Shown here: one piece after another, positions 33,541-44,474 of the stretch
Layout of the letters: each line of letters starts with the position of its first letter
Position numbering within the stretch: the first letter of the stretch is position 1
NCBI RefSeq assembly: GCF_037392515.1
Contig: NC_090292.1
Span: 43,265,747 to 43,329,746 of the forward strand
Direction: 5' to 3'
From: Haliotis asinina
Lineage: Eukaryota; Mollusca; Gastropoda; Lepetellida; Haliotidae
Length of the DNA stretch: 64,000 bases
Program-made: the position numbers and the translations under genes
The notes under the pieces: generated by a model
The model's input: only the letters and a program-made list of their open reading frames with translations
Databases searched by the model: none
What the model was told of the DNA's origin: nothing

Positions 33541-34760
33541 CATTACCAAGGTTTCATTCATTTCAGACACAATGATGGACTCTCCGATTCATGAAACCCC
33601 TTGTTTTCAGATGTTCGTAGCAATTGCTCATAAAATCAGAAACAACAGTTATGTCTCTCTCACTGACTCTGAGGGAATTACGTTGAAAAGCTGAAACACA
33701 TTTCTTGCAGAACAACCCGAACCAACTAATCTGTATGCAACACTAGCTCTATCAGTGACGACACTTTCGTTGTATTTATTCATGAGACGTTGACGTTTAA
33801 GAACAAAGAAAATTAGCTGTTTGTATGCATCAAACAAGATTTAGGTCCTGGTTTTTTTTTTCAATCCTGCACGGTTTGCTCAAAGCGACAGCGGCAGTTA
33901 GAAAAACATGCTTTTAATTTGGGTTCCCAAGTACGGGATCCGCTGAGCCCATGGCTAGAGGATTGAGAAGTTCAACCTCCCATAGACACCGATGCAACGT
34001 ATTAGATGAGATTATGTGGCATGAACAACGAGCTGGCATTTACACCACGACAACATTTTTGCTGGTATTTATTGTGACGTGACATTGACATATGAATAAG
34101 TACGGCCCCATAAAATGCCAACTGCTTCTTCTTGCTAACGATTGTTGCAACACTGTTTATTATTATTATTTTTTTAAAAAATCACTATTCTATTTCGTTT
34201 GTGGTTGCATTTTCTACGGTACTGTTTCCCATTTGTTCCCATAAGTGGAGGCCAGGATACTTTCTGGACATATTGTGCTGGAGATAGTTACGTCTTACTC
34301 GAGAACCAGGTGCTATTCGTAACATTTAAGGAATCTGTTCTATCGCCTTGATGATATATTTTCACCGTTGTTTTCTGTTATACAAATCTGTACACCTGAG
34401 TGATATTTTTGGGGGGTGATTAAAGCTAACAAAGTGAATGTGAGACTACATTTGCTTATGACAACAACAATAGTACCACTTTTGTGTGAGTTGGTACATG
34501 GATGACCATCAAATGAAGACAACATGCAGTTCTATAGACTCTGCAAAATTCTAAAGCTGATGGCATTTTCGAATCCATATCTCTAAATCTAAGAGGATAT
34601 ACATATAACTGAAAGGATTTCCAGCAGAGCTAATAAAAAACTGTAAAACAAATATGTATGCGTCAATCAAAACAAAATTGATCCCCGTGCGGTGTAGATT
34701 AGAGAGATGAAAGTTTTACATATTATTGAATTTTGAACTTGTTTGAGACGTGTGGGAATA
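33541..34760 (+). repeat. Block Q2, module D
   Basis: It matches Q3 39281-40250 and 40740-40920 (about 88% in the best part), and Q1. CGAGAACCAGGTGCTATTC and AAGGAATCTGTTCTATCGCC are identical to Q3 at 40076-40125. The part equivalent to 40260-40650 is missing in Q2. Confidence 0.8.
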
Positions 34761-35148
34761 AATGACAGCACTGATCATGATAATATTCATTCTGTAGAGA
34801 CAACATAGATGTTCCTCTATACCGTATCGACTCAAGTGAATTTTACAGCTTCAGTTTTGTTTGTTTAGTCAGAGACCTAGATTTGTATCCCCAGTCATGT
34901 TTTGGAGGGTCACCATTGTGATAGTACTGGTATGGGGAGTAGTGTGTGTGTGTGTGTGTATGTGTGCGTGCGTGCGTGTGTGTGTGTGTGTGCGTGCGTG
35001 TGCGGGGGGAAGAGAGGAGAGGAGGGTTTAGCCTACTGGTCATCTTTGGTTTATTTTGGGGTTGAGCAGTGTTCTGTTATCGATATGATACTACGTTTGG
35101 TGGTGGTGGTGGGGTAGAGAGTTGCCCGCAATCGCACATTGTGTGACT
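34761..35148. other. Q2 spacer with (GT)n at 34942-35005
   Basis: A GT/GTGC microsatellite is followed by a G-rich stretch and a (GGT)n run near 35098-35113. No gene is seen. Confidence 0.7.
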
Positions 35149-35430
35149 CACTGACGTTTGGTGTTTCACTCTCTGCACCATGTACATTCTTGGCCTCGCC
35201 AAGTCACAATGTGTGACACAAACGTTCCAGCAATGTCTCAGAGCATTGTCTTTATCACTAACAGATAACATTCAGAAACACAGATACCTAAGTCAAAAGA
35301 CAGTATGGGTATCGGAGTATTTGTTTTTCAAAATTCTATACAATGAATTTCCATGCATTCATCGCACAATGCTATGTATCATATGTCTGGCACTTCATGA
35401 ACCAAAGATCAAGTGATTTTCTCAGTTTCT
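35149..35430 (+). repeat. Block Q2, module A
   Basis: CACTCTCTGCACCATGTA, TGGCCTCGCCAAGTCACAAT, CAGCAATGTCTC, AACAGATAACA and GTCAAAAGACAGTA match 41271-41450. TACAATGAATTTCC.TGCATTC continues into CACTTC.TGAACCAAAGATCA. A 78-aa plus frame at 35180-35416 is not intact in Q1 or Q3. Confidence 0.8.
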
Positions 35431-36160
35431 CATATACCAAGGTCTTCAATATGTAACTGAAGATCTTGATTACAATTAGCTTTTATAGCATCAAATATAT
35501 ATGTTTGTGTTAAATTCTTATTTACTAAATGTATGCATGTTCTTATGGTCAAATGGTATAGGAATGTTGCCATGATTCCTGATGATATGCAGTACATTTA
35601 AAGATAATTAAAGAGGTACGTTTGTTCAACTGACAAAGACCAATTGCTGACTTGCTTAAAACATAGACCAGCGCTACGGTTGTGAATATATGCAGTTTCG
35701 ATAATTCAATTTAGATTGAAAAGAAAGCCAGTGAAATCTGAGATGTAGTCCTGAAACTGAGTAAGTCTGGACTTGCCTCAAATGTTTTCACATTGATGAA
35801 AGATATAAGTTAATGGGAAGATAATAGGCACAAGGACTGGAAGAATGTGAAACATGATAATGATAAGTATAAACCAGATAAAACAGATTAAACGATACTT
35901 TTAAATAAAAGATAATTAAGAAATCCTTCACCGATTGAAATAAAGTCTTTGAGTTAATACTTACATGTTTCTTTAAATAAGAGTATATATAATTGTATAT
36001 CATTGTCATAGACAGGGATTATTATCAAGTAAAACATATTTTGTACGATATGAAATTCAAAACATAATCTGATGTGTGTTTAAAACGAATAGTTTTCAGT
36101 ATAATTTAGCTTGCTGTATGAGTGGCTTGTCAGAAACGGAACACTTGTTCAGCTCTCAGA
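35431..36160 (+). repeat. Block Q2, module B
   Basis: GGTACGTTTGTTCAACTGAC, GTTGTGAATATATGCAGTTT and TCAATTTAGATTGAA.AGAAA match 41695-41795. GAAACATGATAATGATAAGT and TTCAGTATAATTTAGCT match 42795-43060. Confidence 0.8.
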
Positions 36161-36666
36161 CTGGCAATAACTATGAAGTCTGTATCAGATTTCTCCCACA
36201 GAAATGATGTAGCTCACTCACTCATTGAATGTTCCTGCACAACAAGCATTTGTTAATATTATTCCCAACTGAAGACACAAGATAAATTTTGTCCTGTCCA
36301 TGAGATCGTGAACATTTTACTTGACAATGGTTTGAAAGCCATTTCTCTTGTGATAGTTAACACATTGGCAGAATGCACTATCAAGGTCTCAGCTGATAAG
36401 GCTCTGCGGAAATGATAGATTCTCCACTTCATCCAATTTCGTTGATCTCTAGTGTTCGAACGAATTATGTAGAGAAACAGTTATGTCTCTCTTGCCAATT
36501 TCATTGCATAATGTTGAAACGTTGAAACCCATTTTTTCAGATCATCAACCCTCATCGGCCCTTGTATATGCCAAACCAGATTCACCGTTGTTCATGGTAT
36601 TGTTTAATGGAGAGTTAACCTATTTGATAGACATGAAATTTGGTATTTTGTATGCAGCAAGCAAAG
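36161..36666 (+). repeat. Block Q2, older module C
   Basis: This copy has TTATGTCTCTCTTGCCAATTT, GAAACGTTGAAACCCATT and TGTTCATGGTATTGTTTAAT, and is about as diverged from Q1 as Q3 is. It ends abruptly at GCAAGCAAAGG where the nearly identical copy of Q1 module C begins. Confidence 0.75.
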
Positions 36667-37560
36667 GATTTGATATAAATGATGGATTCTCCACTTCATT
36701 CAATTCGTCAAAGCGAATTATTTAGAAAAGCAGAAACAACACTAATGTCTCTCCTGCCAAATCACTGACACAGAGTGCATTACATTGAAACGTTGAAGCT
36801 CATTCTATGAGATCAACAAACCTAATACACCCATACGCATGCCGCTCTACATCCACCGTTTGTCGTGGTATTGTTTAATGAAGAGTTGACGTATTTGATG
36901 GACAGAAAGTTTGGTGTTTTGTATGCAACAAACACAGTTTTGTTCAGTGCTGATCCTGTTCCGAATGACCAAAGCTGTGCATGCACAGGCGAAGGCTATG
37001 CTTTCAGTTTCGGATTAATTACAGGGAAAAACACGTATGTGGTATTAAATCTATGAACTTTAAAATGAATGGTATTCCCAAATCGTTATCTCTAACAGTA
37101 AAATCACATAGATAACATAATAATATATTTGCAATATAATATTGTTTCAAGGAAAGTTTGCGTTTCTGATAGACAGGAAAATAGGTGTTTTGTATGCACC
37201 AAGCAATGACTTGTTTTCACAGTTGCTGATCATATTAAGGATGCTCAAAGCCATACGGGCAGTTATGTTTAGTTTAGGAAAGAATCAATAACATTATTGA
37301 CAGAGAGATACTCATACGTGGCATTAAAGCTATTAAATTCGCAAACAGTAAAATGGGCATTCCCAATTCGTTATCTGTAACAATAAAATCAGATAGATAA
37401 CGTGACAATTTAATTGCAAATTGTAAAATAGATATTCTATATCAGATTGTTTTCTTCATGGAAAAGTTTTCTCCTATGGGCTTGTGTATGATAGATAAGG
37501 GGTAATTATATATGTCTTACATTGGGATTATCTGTTCAGGACTATGAGAGGGAATAAACA
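36667..37560 (+). repeat. Block Q2, extra module C copied from Q1
   Basis: It starts TTTGATATAAATGATGGATT exactly as Q1 at 23318 and stays near-identical for 400 bp. Q2 therefore has two C modules in a row, the second much closer to Q1 than to its neighbour. Recent unequal exchange or duplicative conversion explains this best. Confidence 0.8.
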
Positions 37561-37607
37561 TCACCTGACCGTGGTTGCAATTATTATTAAGCCAGCGTTT
37601 GATTTTC

Positions 37608-37634
37608 GTGAGTGAGTGAGTGAGTGAGTGAGTG
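37608..37634. repeat. (GTGA)n tail without an attached SINE
   Basis: About six GTGA units are followed by GATTGAGT. They look like the tail of a minus-strand SINE whose body is gone or unrecognisable. Confidence 0.7.
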
Positions 37635-37679
37635 ATTGAGTCGCAGTGATTTAAGAAGCTATGTATTCCGTCAGTTGCT

Positions 37680-38690
37680 CTATCTCCACACAGTTTTCAC
37701 AGTCATCTCTAGCAAGGCCAAATTACATTCTCAAATACCAGTGTTTCGATCTTATACAATCTCATCTTACAAATGAGAATAATTGTATCTTCCACTAGTA
37801 ATTGCCAGCAATCCGTGTCTTGATATAAAATCACAATCATTATCAGTCTGATAGTACATTCTCAAGTATGCGTATATAAAACCAGAGAAGTAATATGACG
37901 GATTTCATGGGTTTTCAGGGCTTAAGGAGTAATGTTCTGAAATGAGACAAGGATGATTATGTTGTGGTATGTCTTCATCGGGTCAATCTGGTCGGTGGGT
38001 GGCCTAGTAGTTAAAGTGTTCGAAGACCCAGGTTTGATTCCCAGTATAGGGGCAGTAGGTTAGTTGGTTTGATTGGCCACGCTATTCCAGCTCTGTGACA
38101 GCAGTCTGTAAACTGAATCAGACAATCCAGTGATCAACATCACGAGTCTACATAATTGGGATACGATGACATGTGTCAACCGGTTCAGCGGCCCTGACCA
38201 CCCGATCAGGTCTGTCGCCTCGTACAGGCATTTGTTGCTGAAGATCAATTCTAACCGGGATCTTCTACAGGTAACATGGATACCATCCGTGAAGCCCTGA
38301 CATTCTGGGATATTGCAGACATGAGAACAAACTTATTCAGTCACCATAAAACTGAAAGTCAGTCTGTCTGTAAAGGGATTATGTAATACGTTTACGGAAA
38401 CATAAAAAACATAGGTAAAAAGAGAAAAAACAACATGAAAATGCTGGGTTTGTGCACAGTCAAAGAATGATCAACACAAGTCATGGTGTCAATGTCATCC
38501 TTAACGATTGTTGGCTGATAAACATACATATTTTAGATATGGCTGGGGCTAGTGATAGCAGTGAAACAGCACAAAATACAGCATATAGTGTCATAGTCAT
38601 TTTGTTTGATAAATGGAATGTCAGTTTCAAATGCCATTATCATCAGATGCATACTCATATTTAATGGTTTATTTGAAAGGTTTACCGTGA
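37680..38690 (+). repeat. Block Q2, module E
   Basis: CACAGTTTTCACAGTCATCT, ATCATTATCAGTCTGATA, TTCTCAAGTATGCG and GTTCTGAAATGAGAC match Q1 and Q3 copies. The nested SINE pair at 37990-38330 interrupts it. Confidence 0.75.
37990..38330 (+). mobile_element. S-short SINE split by an inverted S-long SINE
   Basis: The S-short head GGTGGCCTAGTAGTTAAAG and a box B-like GGTTTGATTCC are followed at about 38057-38272 by an S-long copy on the minus strand (CAATCCAGTGATCAACATCA, GGATACGATGACATGTGTCA). The S-short 3' part, GACATTCTGGGATATTGCAG, then resumes. Q3 has the same arrangement at the same place. Confidence 0.7.
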
Positions 38691-38840
38691 ACATGTCTGT
38701 TTAGTAAGCCACTCGTACTCATCAAACGGTTAAGACTCCCGCAACATCGGTTATTTAGATTAATTAGTTAGATTAGAGTTAGGTTAGAGTTAGATTAATT
38801 CAGTAACAGCATTAACAGTACTAACTCTCAGAGTATGACT
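38691..38840. repeat. TTAGATTAAT/GTTAGAGTTAG-rich tract
   Basis: Between 38754 and 38806 there is a degenerate run of TTAGA-, TTAGG- and GTTAGA-like units. It is too short and irregular to call telomeric. Confidence 0.5.
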
Positions 38841-39280
38841 TTTCTGTTGATTTTGCAAGTTATACTTTCATTGAACTTCTTGGCAGGATCGTGTTCCAAA
38901 ATGGTAACACGAACACCGTCTTTCCAAAAGCCAGTATTGTTATTCCATTCTCTTGCCACTATAGTAAATATTCGTTACCATCTCTTTATATTATGGCAAC
39001 GTGTTTTGTTACCGTTTGATCTAATTCCGGTAAAATGTTCTTTCGCAATACATATTGTTAGCAAGGGTTTGGTGGTATAAACACTTTCATAGAGATTCTT
39101 GATGGCTGTCTCTTCCTAACTCATCATGTGTTTCGGGTAGGTTCAGACTTGCCCTTGCAAAGGTGTGCATGATATAGAACATTGTTTGAAAGCCGTTCCT
39201 CTTGCAATGACTAAACACAGTGACACAGTGTATTACAAAAGGTTCGTCTCATAGAACACTGTGGGTTTGACCCAGCGATG
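38841..39280 (+). repeat. Block Q3, leader D0
   Basis: It matches 33170-33540 as described there. The reading frame at 38835-39080 (81 aa) is not kept in Q2. Confidence 0.7.
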
Positions 39281-40250
39281 CACTCTCAGATACATGAAAT
39301 CCGTTGTTTTGAGATGTTTGTAACGAATTGCTCATAAAATCAGAAACAACGGTTATGTCTCTCTTGCTAATTCACTGACTCTGAGGGCGTTACGGTGATA
39401 CCCATTTCATGCAGATTAACCCAATTCAACCAATGTGCATGCAACTCTAGCTCTATCAGTGACGACACTTTCGTTGTATTTATTCGAGAGACCTTGACGT
39501 TTATGAACAAAGAAAATTAGCTGTTTTGTATTCGTCAAAGAAAGGTTTTGGTCCTGTTATTTCTAAGCCTGCATGCTTTGTTCAAAGCAACAGTGGCAGC
39601 TGCAAAAACATGCTTTTAATTTGGGTTCCCAAGTACGGGATCAGGCTCGCTGTTCTCGAAACGTTCGTAGCCCTACGAACTTCTTAAGCCCATTCTTAAC
39701 ACAGTGGCTACGATCACTGAATAAGGGCCCAGTTCAGTAGCATGACCCATGGGAAGAGAATGAAGAAGTTCGAACTCACTCAAGTGCCTCATGTACATCG
39801 ATGCAACATATTACATGACATGACATGTGGCATGAATAAAGAGCTGTCCTTTACATCGCCATGGCATTTTTACTGGAATTTATTGTGGCTCAACACTGAC
39901 AGAGGAATAGGTATGGCACTATAAAAATGCCAGCTGCTTCTCTGTGTTAACGGTAGTTGCAACACTGTGTATTTCTTAACACTATTTCGTTTCTGATTAC
40001 ATTTTGTATGGTATCGTTTCTCATTGGTTCCATCAGTGGAGGCCAGGATATTTTGTGAAGATTGCCTCTCTTCCACGAGAACCAGGTGCTATTCATGATA
40101 TTTAAGGAATCTGTTCTATCGCCTTGATTGCATATTTTCACCATTATTTTGTACTTTGCAAATTGAAATTGTTTTGCCCACATCAAGACTGATGTATACA
40201 TCTGACCAGTTCTAAACCTATTCTTCAAGGGGCTATTACATTTCCACTGA
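39281..40250 (+). repeat. Block Q3, module D, interrupted by a CAG element
   Basis: CTCATAAAATCAGAAACAAC, TATCAGTGACGACACTTTCG and ACAAAGAAAATTAGCTGTTT match Q2. The element at 39645-39729 is absent from Q1 and Q2. Confidence 0.8.
39645..39729. mobile_element. 85-bp inverted-repeat element flanked by CAG
   Basis: The insert carries TCTCGAAACGTTCGTAGCC near its left end and the related inverted CGTAGCC near its right end, plus an internal palindrome around GTAGCCCTACGAAC. CAG lies at 39642-39644 and 39730-39732. Q1 at 19110 reads GGGATCAGATCATGACCC with one CAG and no insert. Confidence 0.7.
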
Positions 40251-41000
40251 CCACATTTTTATACATGGGGACTGACAGCATTTATTTGCTCACTGCGACA
40301 ATGATGTTACACAGCCATCATTGCTAGCTTAAATCTCATTTCCCAAGCTGATGGAGCTGATGTTATCATGAGGGATCTGGTGAGCATACTACCGTGGAAT
40401 GCTAAGGCACACTTGCAGTGCCAATACATAATATATTAATGGTTCAGAAGAAATGGTTCATTCATGAATCTTCAGACCGTTGGTCAAATATATTAGCAAC
40501 AATCACTCATTACAGCCGTGTGTCAGTTTTGTGAAATATCGTCTGTATTTTTTGCATCAGTGAGTAGCAAGCTTTCCTCATTCACAACTGTCTCGATCCC
40601 GTCTTAAAAACACGCATGAGCAGTAAAGAACCAATCGTTGTAGTTACGTCTTTCAAAATACATACTTCTATTGTTCATTTCTATTAGTGCAATAGGTTTG
40701 TCTAATCTGAATTACATGCAGTTCTATTGAAGTAACCACTAAAGTTGGTTACACTTCCACATTCATATCTCTAAGATACGAGCATATACAAAACTGACGT
40801 GGATTAAAACCACTAAATCATACATGTACGCGTTTCGTCCAAACAAAATTGAAGTGTAGATTTGACAGATGAAAGTGTCACATACCACTGAATTTAAAAT
40901 GTGTTTGAGACTGGGGATAAATGTCAACTCTGATTGTGAAACCATTCATTCTTTGTGGACAGCATTGCTGTTTCTCCATACCCTTGTATTTCACAGTTTT
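40251..41000 (+). repeat. Block Q3, continuation of module D
   Basis: This is the paralogue of Q1 19580-20140 in the first half and of Q2 34575-34790 in the second half. The second half is inverted in Q1. Confidence 0.75.
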
Positions 41001-41149
41001 GTCCTGTTTTGCCAGAAACCAAAAGTTGTATCCAATCCCCTTTGTCCTCTTCCAAAATTTATTATTTTTAATGGTCCACATCTGTGACCTGCATGAAAGT
41101 ATGTTTCGTGATGGTTGACTACCACTGCTTTTGAAGCGTTCACTCATTA
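41001..41149. other. Q3 spacer
   Basis: It is probably equivalent to Q2 34860-34920 (TTGTATCC.CA..CC, GGTC.ACAT.GTGA). No gene is recognised. Confidence 0.45.
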
Positions 41150-41270
41150 TGTTTAAGGGTCAAGGTGCTATTCCCACAACCGTACATAGTGTGAAGTTAA
41201 TCTGTGGTGCCCCCGTCACGATATTGCTGAAATATTGCTGAAAGCATACTCACTGACTCACTCACTTTCG
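41150..41270 (+). mobile_element. S-short SINE, head-degraded
   Basis: GTGTGAAGTTAATCTGTGGT, GCCCCCGTCACGATATTGCT and CATACTCACTGACTCACTCA match the S-short body and tail. The tRNA head is barely recognisable. Confidence 0.65.
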
Positions 41271-41690
41271 GAGTTTCAATCTCTGCACCATGTAAATGTT
41301 TGGCCTCACCACGTCACAATGTGTGGCACAGACGTTACAGCAATGTCTCCTGTAAGACATGTATGGTCATCTAATCAGATAACATCGTTGTCACTAACAG
41401 ATAACACTTATCTAAACACATATACATAAGTCAAAAGACAGTACGGGCATCGGAGTATTTGTGTTCCAAAACTCTCACAATGAATTTCCTTGCATTCATT
41501 GCACAATGCTTTGTATCATGTGTCTGGCACTTCCTTGTCATGAACCAAAGATCAAGTGATTTTCTCAGTTCCTCAGATATCAAGGTCTTCAATATGAAAC
41601 TGACGATCTTGGTTACAACTAGTTTTATAGCATCAAATATATGTTTTTGTGTAAATTTTTACAGTGATATGCAGTACATCTAAAGGTAAT
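41271..41690 (+). repeat. Block Q3, module A
   Basis: It matches Q2 35149-35600 as described there. Several 5-20 bp indels separate the copies. Confidence 0.8.
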
Positions 41691-41921
41691 TAAAGAGGTA
41701 CGTTTGTTCAACTGACTTACTTAAACCATAGCCCAGCGCTAAGGTTGTGAATATATGCAGTTTTGATAATTCAATTTAGATTGAAGAGAAAGCCAGTGAA
41801 ATCTGAGAACGTAACGCAAGCGTGTTGGAGTACTAGCGTTTTAAAAATTATGTATAATGAATATCCGTGCATTGAATGTGCAAAGCTATGTGTCATATGT
41901 CTGGCACTGTCTAGTAATAAA
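41691..41921 (+). repeat. Block Q3, first B copy fused to a partial A copy
   Basis: GGTACGTTTGTTCAACTGAC to GAAATCTGAGAA is module B. It is followed by TATGTATAATGAATATCCGT and CATATGTCTGGCACTGTCTA, a third copy of the end of module A. The minisatellite starts directly after it. Confidence 0.75.
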
Positions 41922-42500
41922 CCTAACGAGTCACTGTATGACTCCCCTAACGAGTCACCGTATGGCTCCCCTAACGAGTCACCGTATGACTCCCCTAACG
42001 AGTCACTATGTGACTCCCCTAACGAGTCACTATGTGACTCCCCTATCGAGTCACCGTATGGCTCCCCTAACGAGTCATCGTATGGCTCCCCTATGGAGTC
42101 ACCGTATGCCTCCCCTAACGAGTCACCGTATGGCTCCCATAACGAGTCACTGTATGGCTCCCCTAACGAGTCACTGTATGGCTCCCCTAACGAGTCACCG
42201 TATTACTCCCCTAACGAGTCACCGTATGGCTCCCCTATCGCGTCACCGTATGGCTCCCCTAACGAGTCACCGTATGCCTCCCCTAACGAGTCACCGTATT
42301 ACTCCCCTAACGAGTCACTGTATGGCTCCCCTAACGAGTCACCGTATTACTCCCCTAACGAGTCACCGTATGGCTCCCCTATCGAGTCACCGTATGGCTC
42401 CCCTAACGAGTCACCGTATGACTCCCCTAACGAGTCACCGTATGGCTCCCCTAACGAGTCACCGCATGGCTCCCCTAACGAGTCACTGTATGGCTGCCCT
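41922..42500 (+). repeat. 24-bp minisatellite, about 24 copies
   Basis: The unit is CCTAACGAGTCACCGTATGG plus CTCC. Because it is a multiple of three, a 256-codon plus frame (41763-42533) stays open and reads as a Pro-Asn-Glu-Ser-Pro-Tyr-Gly-Ser octapeptide. Variable bases fall largely at second codon positions (for example CCG/CTG, GGC/GAC/GCC, AAC/ATC), so most changes alter the peptide. There is no visible purifying selection. The upstream part of the frame is duplicated non-coding module A/B sequence. I therefore call it a minisatellite and not a gene, with modest doubt. Confidence 0.9.
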
Positions 42501-43080
42501 GACTTTGTTGATTCCTCAAATACTTCGACATGAAACTTAAGATCATGCAGTATAGTTAAAGGTAGTGAAACAGGTACGCATGTTCAACCGAGAAAGACCG
42601 TTGCTGACTCTCACGTAAAACACAGACCAGCTCTGAAAGACTTTCAGTATATGTAGTTTCGATTACTCAGATTAGATTGGAATGGGTTGCTGTGAAATCA
42701 GAGACGTAGATCTGGACTTGCCTCAGTGGTTTTTGCCTTAAAGAAAGGCCTTAAGTAACCGAGAAGATAATACGAAGACTGTAAGACTGTAAGAATGTGA
42801 AACATGATAATGATAAGTATAAAAGAGATTAAACAATTATTTGGAATGAAAGATACTTAAGAGATGATCCGCTGGTTGAAGTAAAATCTTGAAAGTTATA
42901 CTTACCTATTTCCTTGAGATACGAATACACATTGTAATCGATATTATTGCAATAAACAGAGGTTATTGTCCAGTATAAACGTATTGCGGTTCAAATGGAA
43001 TTCGTAAGATAAGCAAATAGTATGTTGAAGACGAACAGTTTTCATCATAAATTAGCTCGATGTGTGGGGAAAGGGGTTCT
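42501..43080 (+). repeat. Block Q3, second B copy
   Basis: GGTACGCATGTTCAACCGA, AACACAGACCAGC, GAAACATGATAATGATAAGT and TCGTAAGATA..CAAATAGTATGTT match Q2 and Q1 module B. Together with 41691 onward, Q3 has two starts of module B flanking the minisatellite. Confidence 0.75.
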
Positions 43081-44316
43081 GTCGTTTGAGTCAAAGGAAT
43101 TCCATTTTGCAGGCTGATACCTCTTGGGCGCGCCAGAAACAGAACACTGGTTCGCCGCTTAGATTGGGGATACTTACGAAGCCTGTATTAGATTTATCCC
43201 ACAGGAGTTCAAAATGATATTAGGGCAAACTCGACGAACTAACTCAGCATTGAAGGTTCCTGCACAACGAACATTTGTACTGAAAACGATTTACAGTACA
43301 AAATGGAATTTCTGCTGCAAGATTATCACACCAAGTACTGATCACACAAGTCAATGAATCCTTTATTTCTGATTTTGTGAAAAAGAAAGTAAATCCGAAT
43401 GCAAACTCTCGGGCCACACAATCCCTTCACCTGGATACCAATAATAATAATGTGTAAGATATTTACTATTTGTGTGATTTTAACGAAAGCTGTGTCGACA
43501 TGTTTCCATTACTCCAACAGAGTTTCCGTTTCCTTCAATTCCTTTGAAATGCAAAAATTCCACATAAACGCGTTTTCTCTTAAAACAGGTGCCATTACAT
43601 TAGTCCATATCTAAGGATGCACATCTCTAACACGTTCAATCACCCTCCTCAATAACCTTCTATTCCCAACACACTTCAAGTAAACTTTGCCTTGTCCATA
43701 AAATCATGAACAACTTATTGGAAAATTGTTTGAAAGCAGTTTCTCTTGTGATTGTTAACAGGTGACACAATGTGTTATCGATGCTTCAGCTGCTAAATCT
43801 CTGCAGGCTTTGATGCAGTGATGGATTCTGCACTTCATCTACTTCCTTGTCTTCAAGTGTTCGAAACAAATTAGTTAGAAAACCAGAACCAACGGTTATG
43901 TCTCTCTTGCCAATTCTCGCTTGTCAGTTATACTGAAACGTTGAAGTTCATTCTTTCAGATCAGCAGCCCTAATCAGCCCATGTGTATGCCACTCTAGAT
44001 CCATCGTTTTTACAGTATTGTTTCATGGAGAGTTCACGGTTTTGATAGACAGGATATTGGGTGTTTTGCATGCAACAAGGAATGTTTTGTTTTAGCTATT
44101 GCTGAACCTATTACGGATGCTCAAAGTGATACGGGCACTGGCAAATACATGTTTTCAATTTGGGATTAGTAACAGAGAGAAACTGATCCGTGGCTTTAAA
44201 ACTATAAAAATAGCAAACTTTAAATAGAATGACATTCCCAATTCCTTATTTGTAACAATAAAATCCCGTAGACAATGTGCAAATAAGTCTTTGGAGGGCA
44301 TTTAGAAGCGAAATAC
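43081..44316 (+). repeat. Block Q3, lead-in and module C
   Basis: GAACATTTGTACTG.AAACGATTTA, CACAATCCCTTCA.CTGGA, CACATCTCTAACACGTTCAA and the C core around 43880-44260 match Q1 22740-24010. Confidence 0.75.
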
Positions 44317-44474
44317 ATAAAAATGAAGATTTTTATGGATATCAACTTCTTTATTTTGAGACCACAACGTTTCGGAGTTAATGCTTACTCCTTCATCAGG
44401 TGACCCGATGAAGGAGTAAGCATTAACTCCGAAACGTTGTGTTAGTTGATATCCATAAAAATCTTCATTCTTAT
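44317..44474. repeat. Long near-perfect palindrome (foldback element)
   Basis: The inner arms 44364-44397 and 44407-44440 are perfectly complementary over 34 bp around a 9-base spacer. The outer arms 44322-44347 and 44444-44469 are perfectly complementary over 26 bp and extend to 44317 and 44474 with one mismatch. Sixteen bases at 44348-44363 in the left arm are replaced by three in the right arm. The palindrome interrupts Q3 between AATGTGCAAATA and AATTGCAAATTGTAAA-type sequence that are close neighbours in Q1 and Q2, so it is an insertion. Confidence 0.95.
44360..44399 (-). ncRNA. Hammerhead-ribozyme-like core
   Basis: On the minus strand the order is CTGATGA (44393-44399), a 5-bp stem GGAGT/ACTCC closed by a short loop, GAAAC (44369-44373), a possible two-pair stem III with a 6-base loop, and a GTC cleavage triplet (44360-44362). 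This is the conserved hammerhead core order. Hammerheads with a short stem III are known from Penelope-like elements and related retroelements. Stem I is not convincing here because the palindrome junction lies where it should form. The mirror copy on the plus strand has CCGATGA and GTT and is probably dead. Confidence 0.55.

Noticed and set aside
35180..35416. 78-aa plus frame in module A as an exon
   Set aside because: Paralogous sequence at 41290-41530 and 20800-20960 has stops and indels, and no splice-site pattern is shared.
38754..38806. Interstitial telomeric repeat
   Set aside because: Units are TTAGAT/GTTAGA mixtures, not TTAGGG, and too few.
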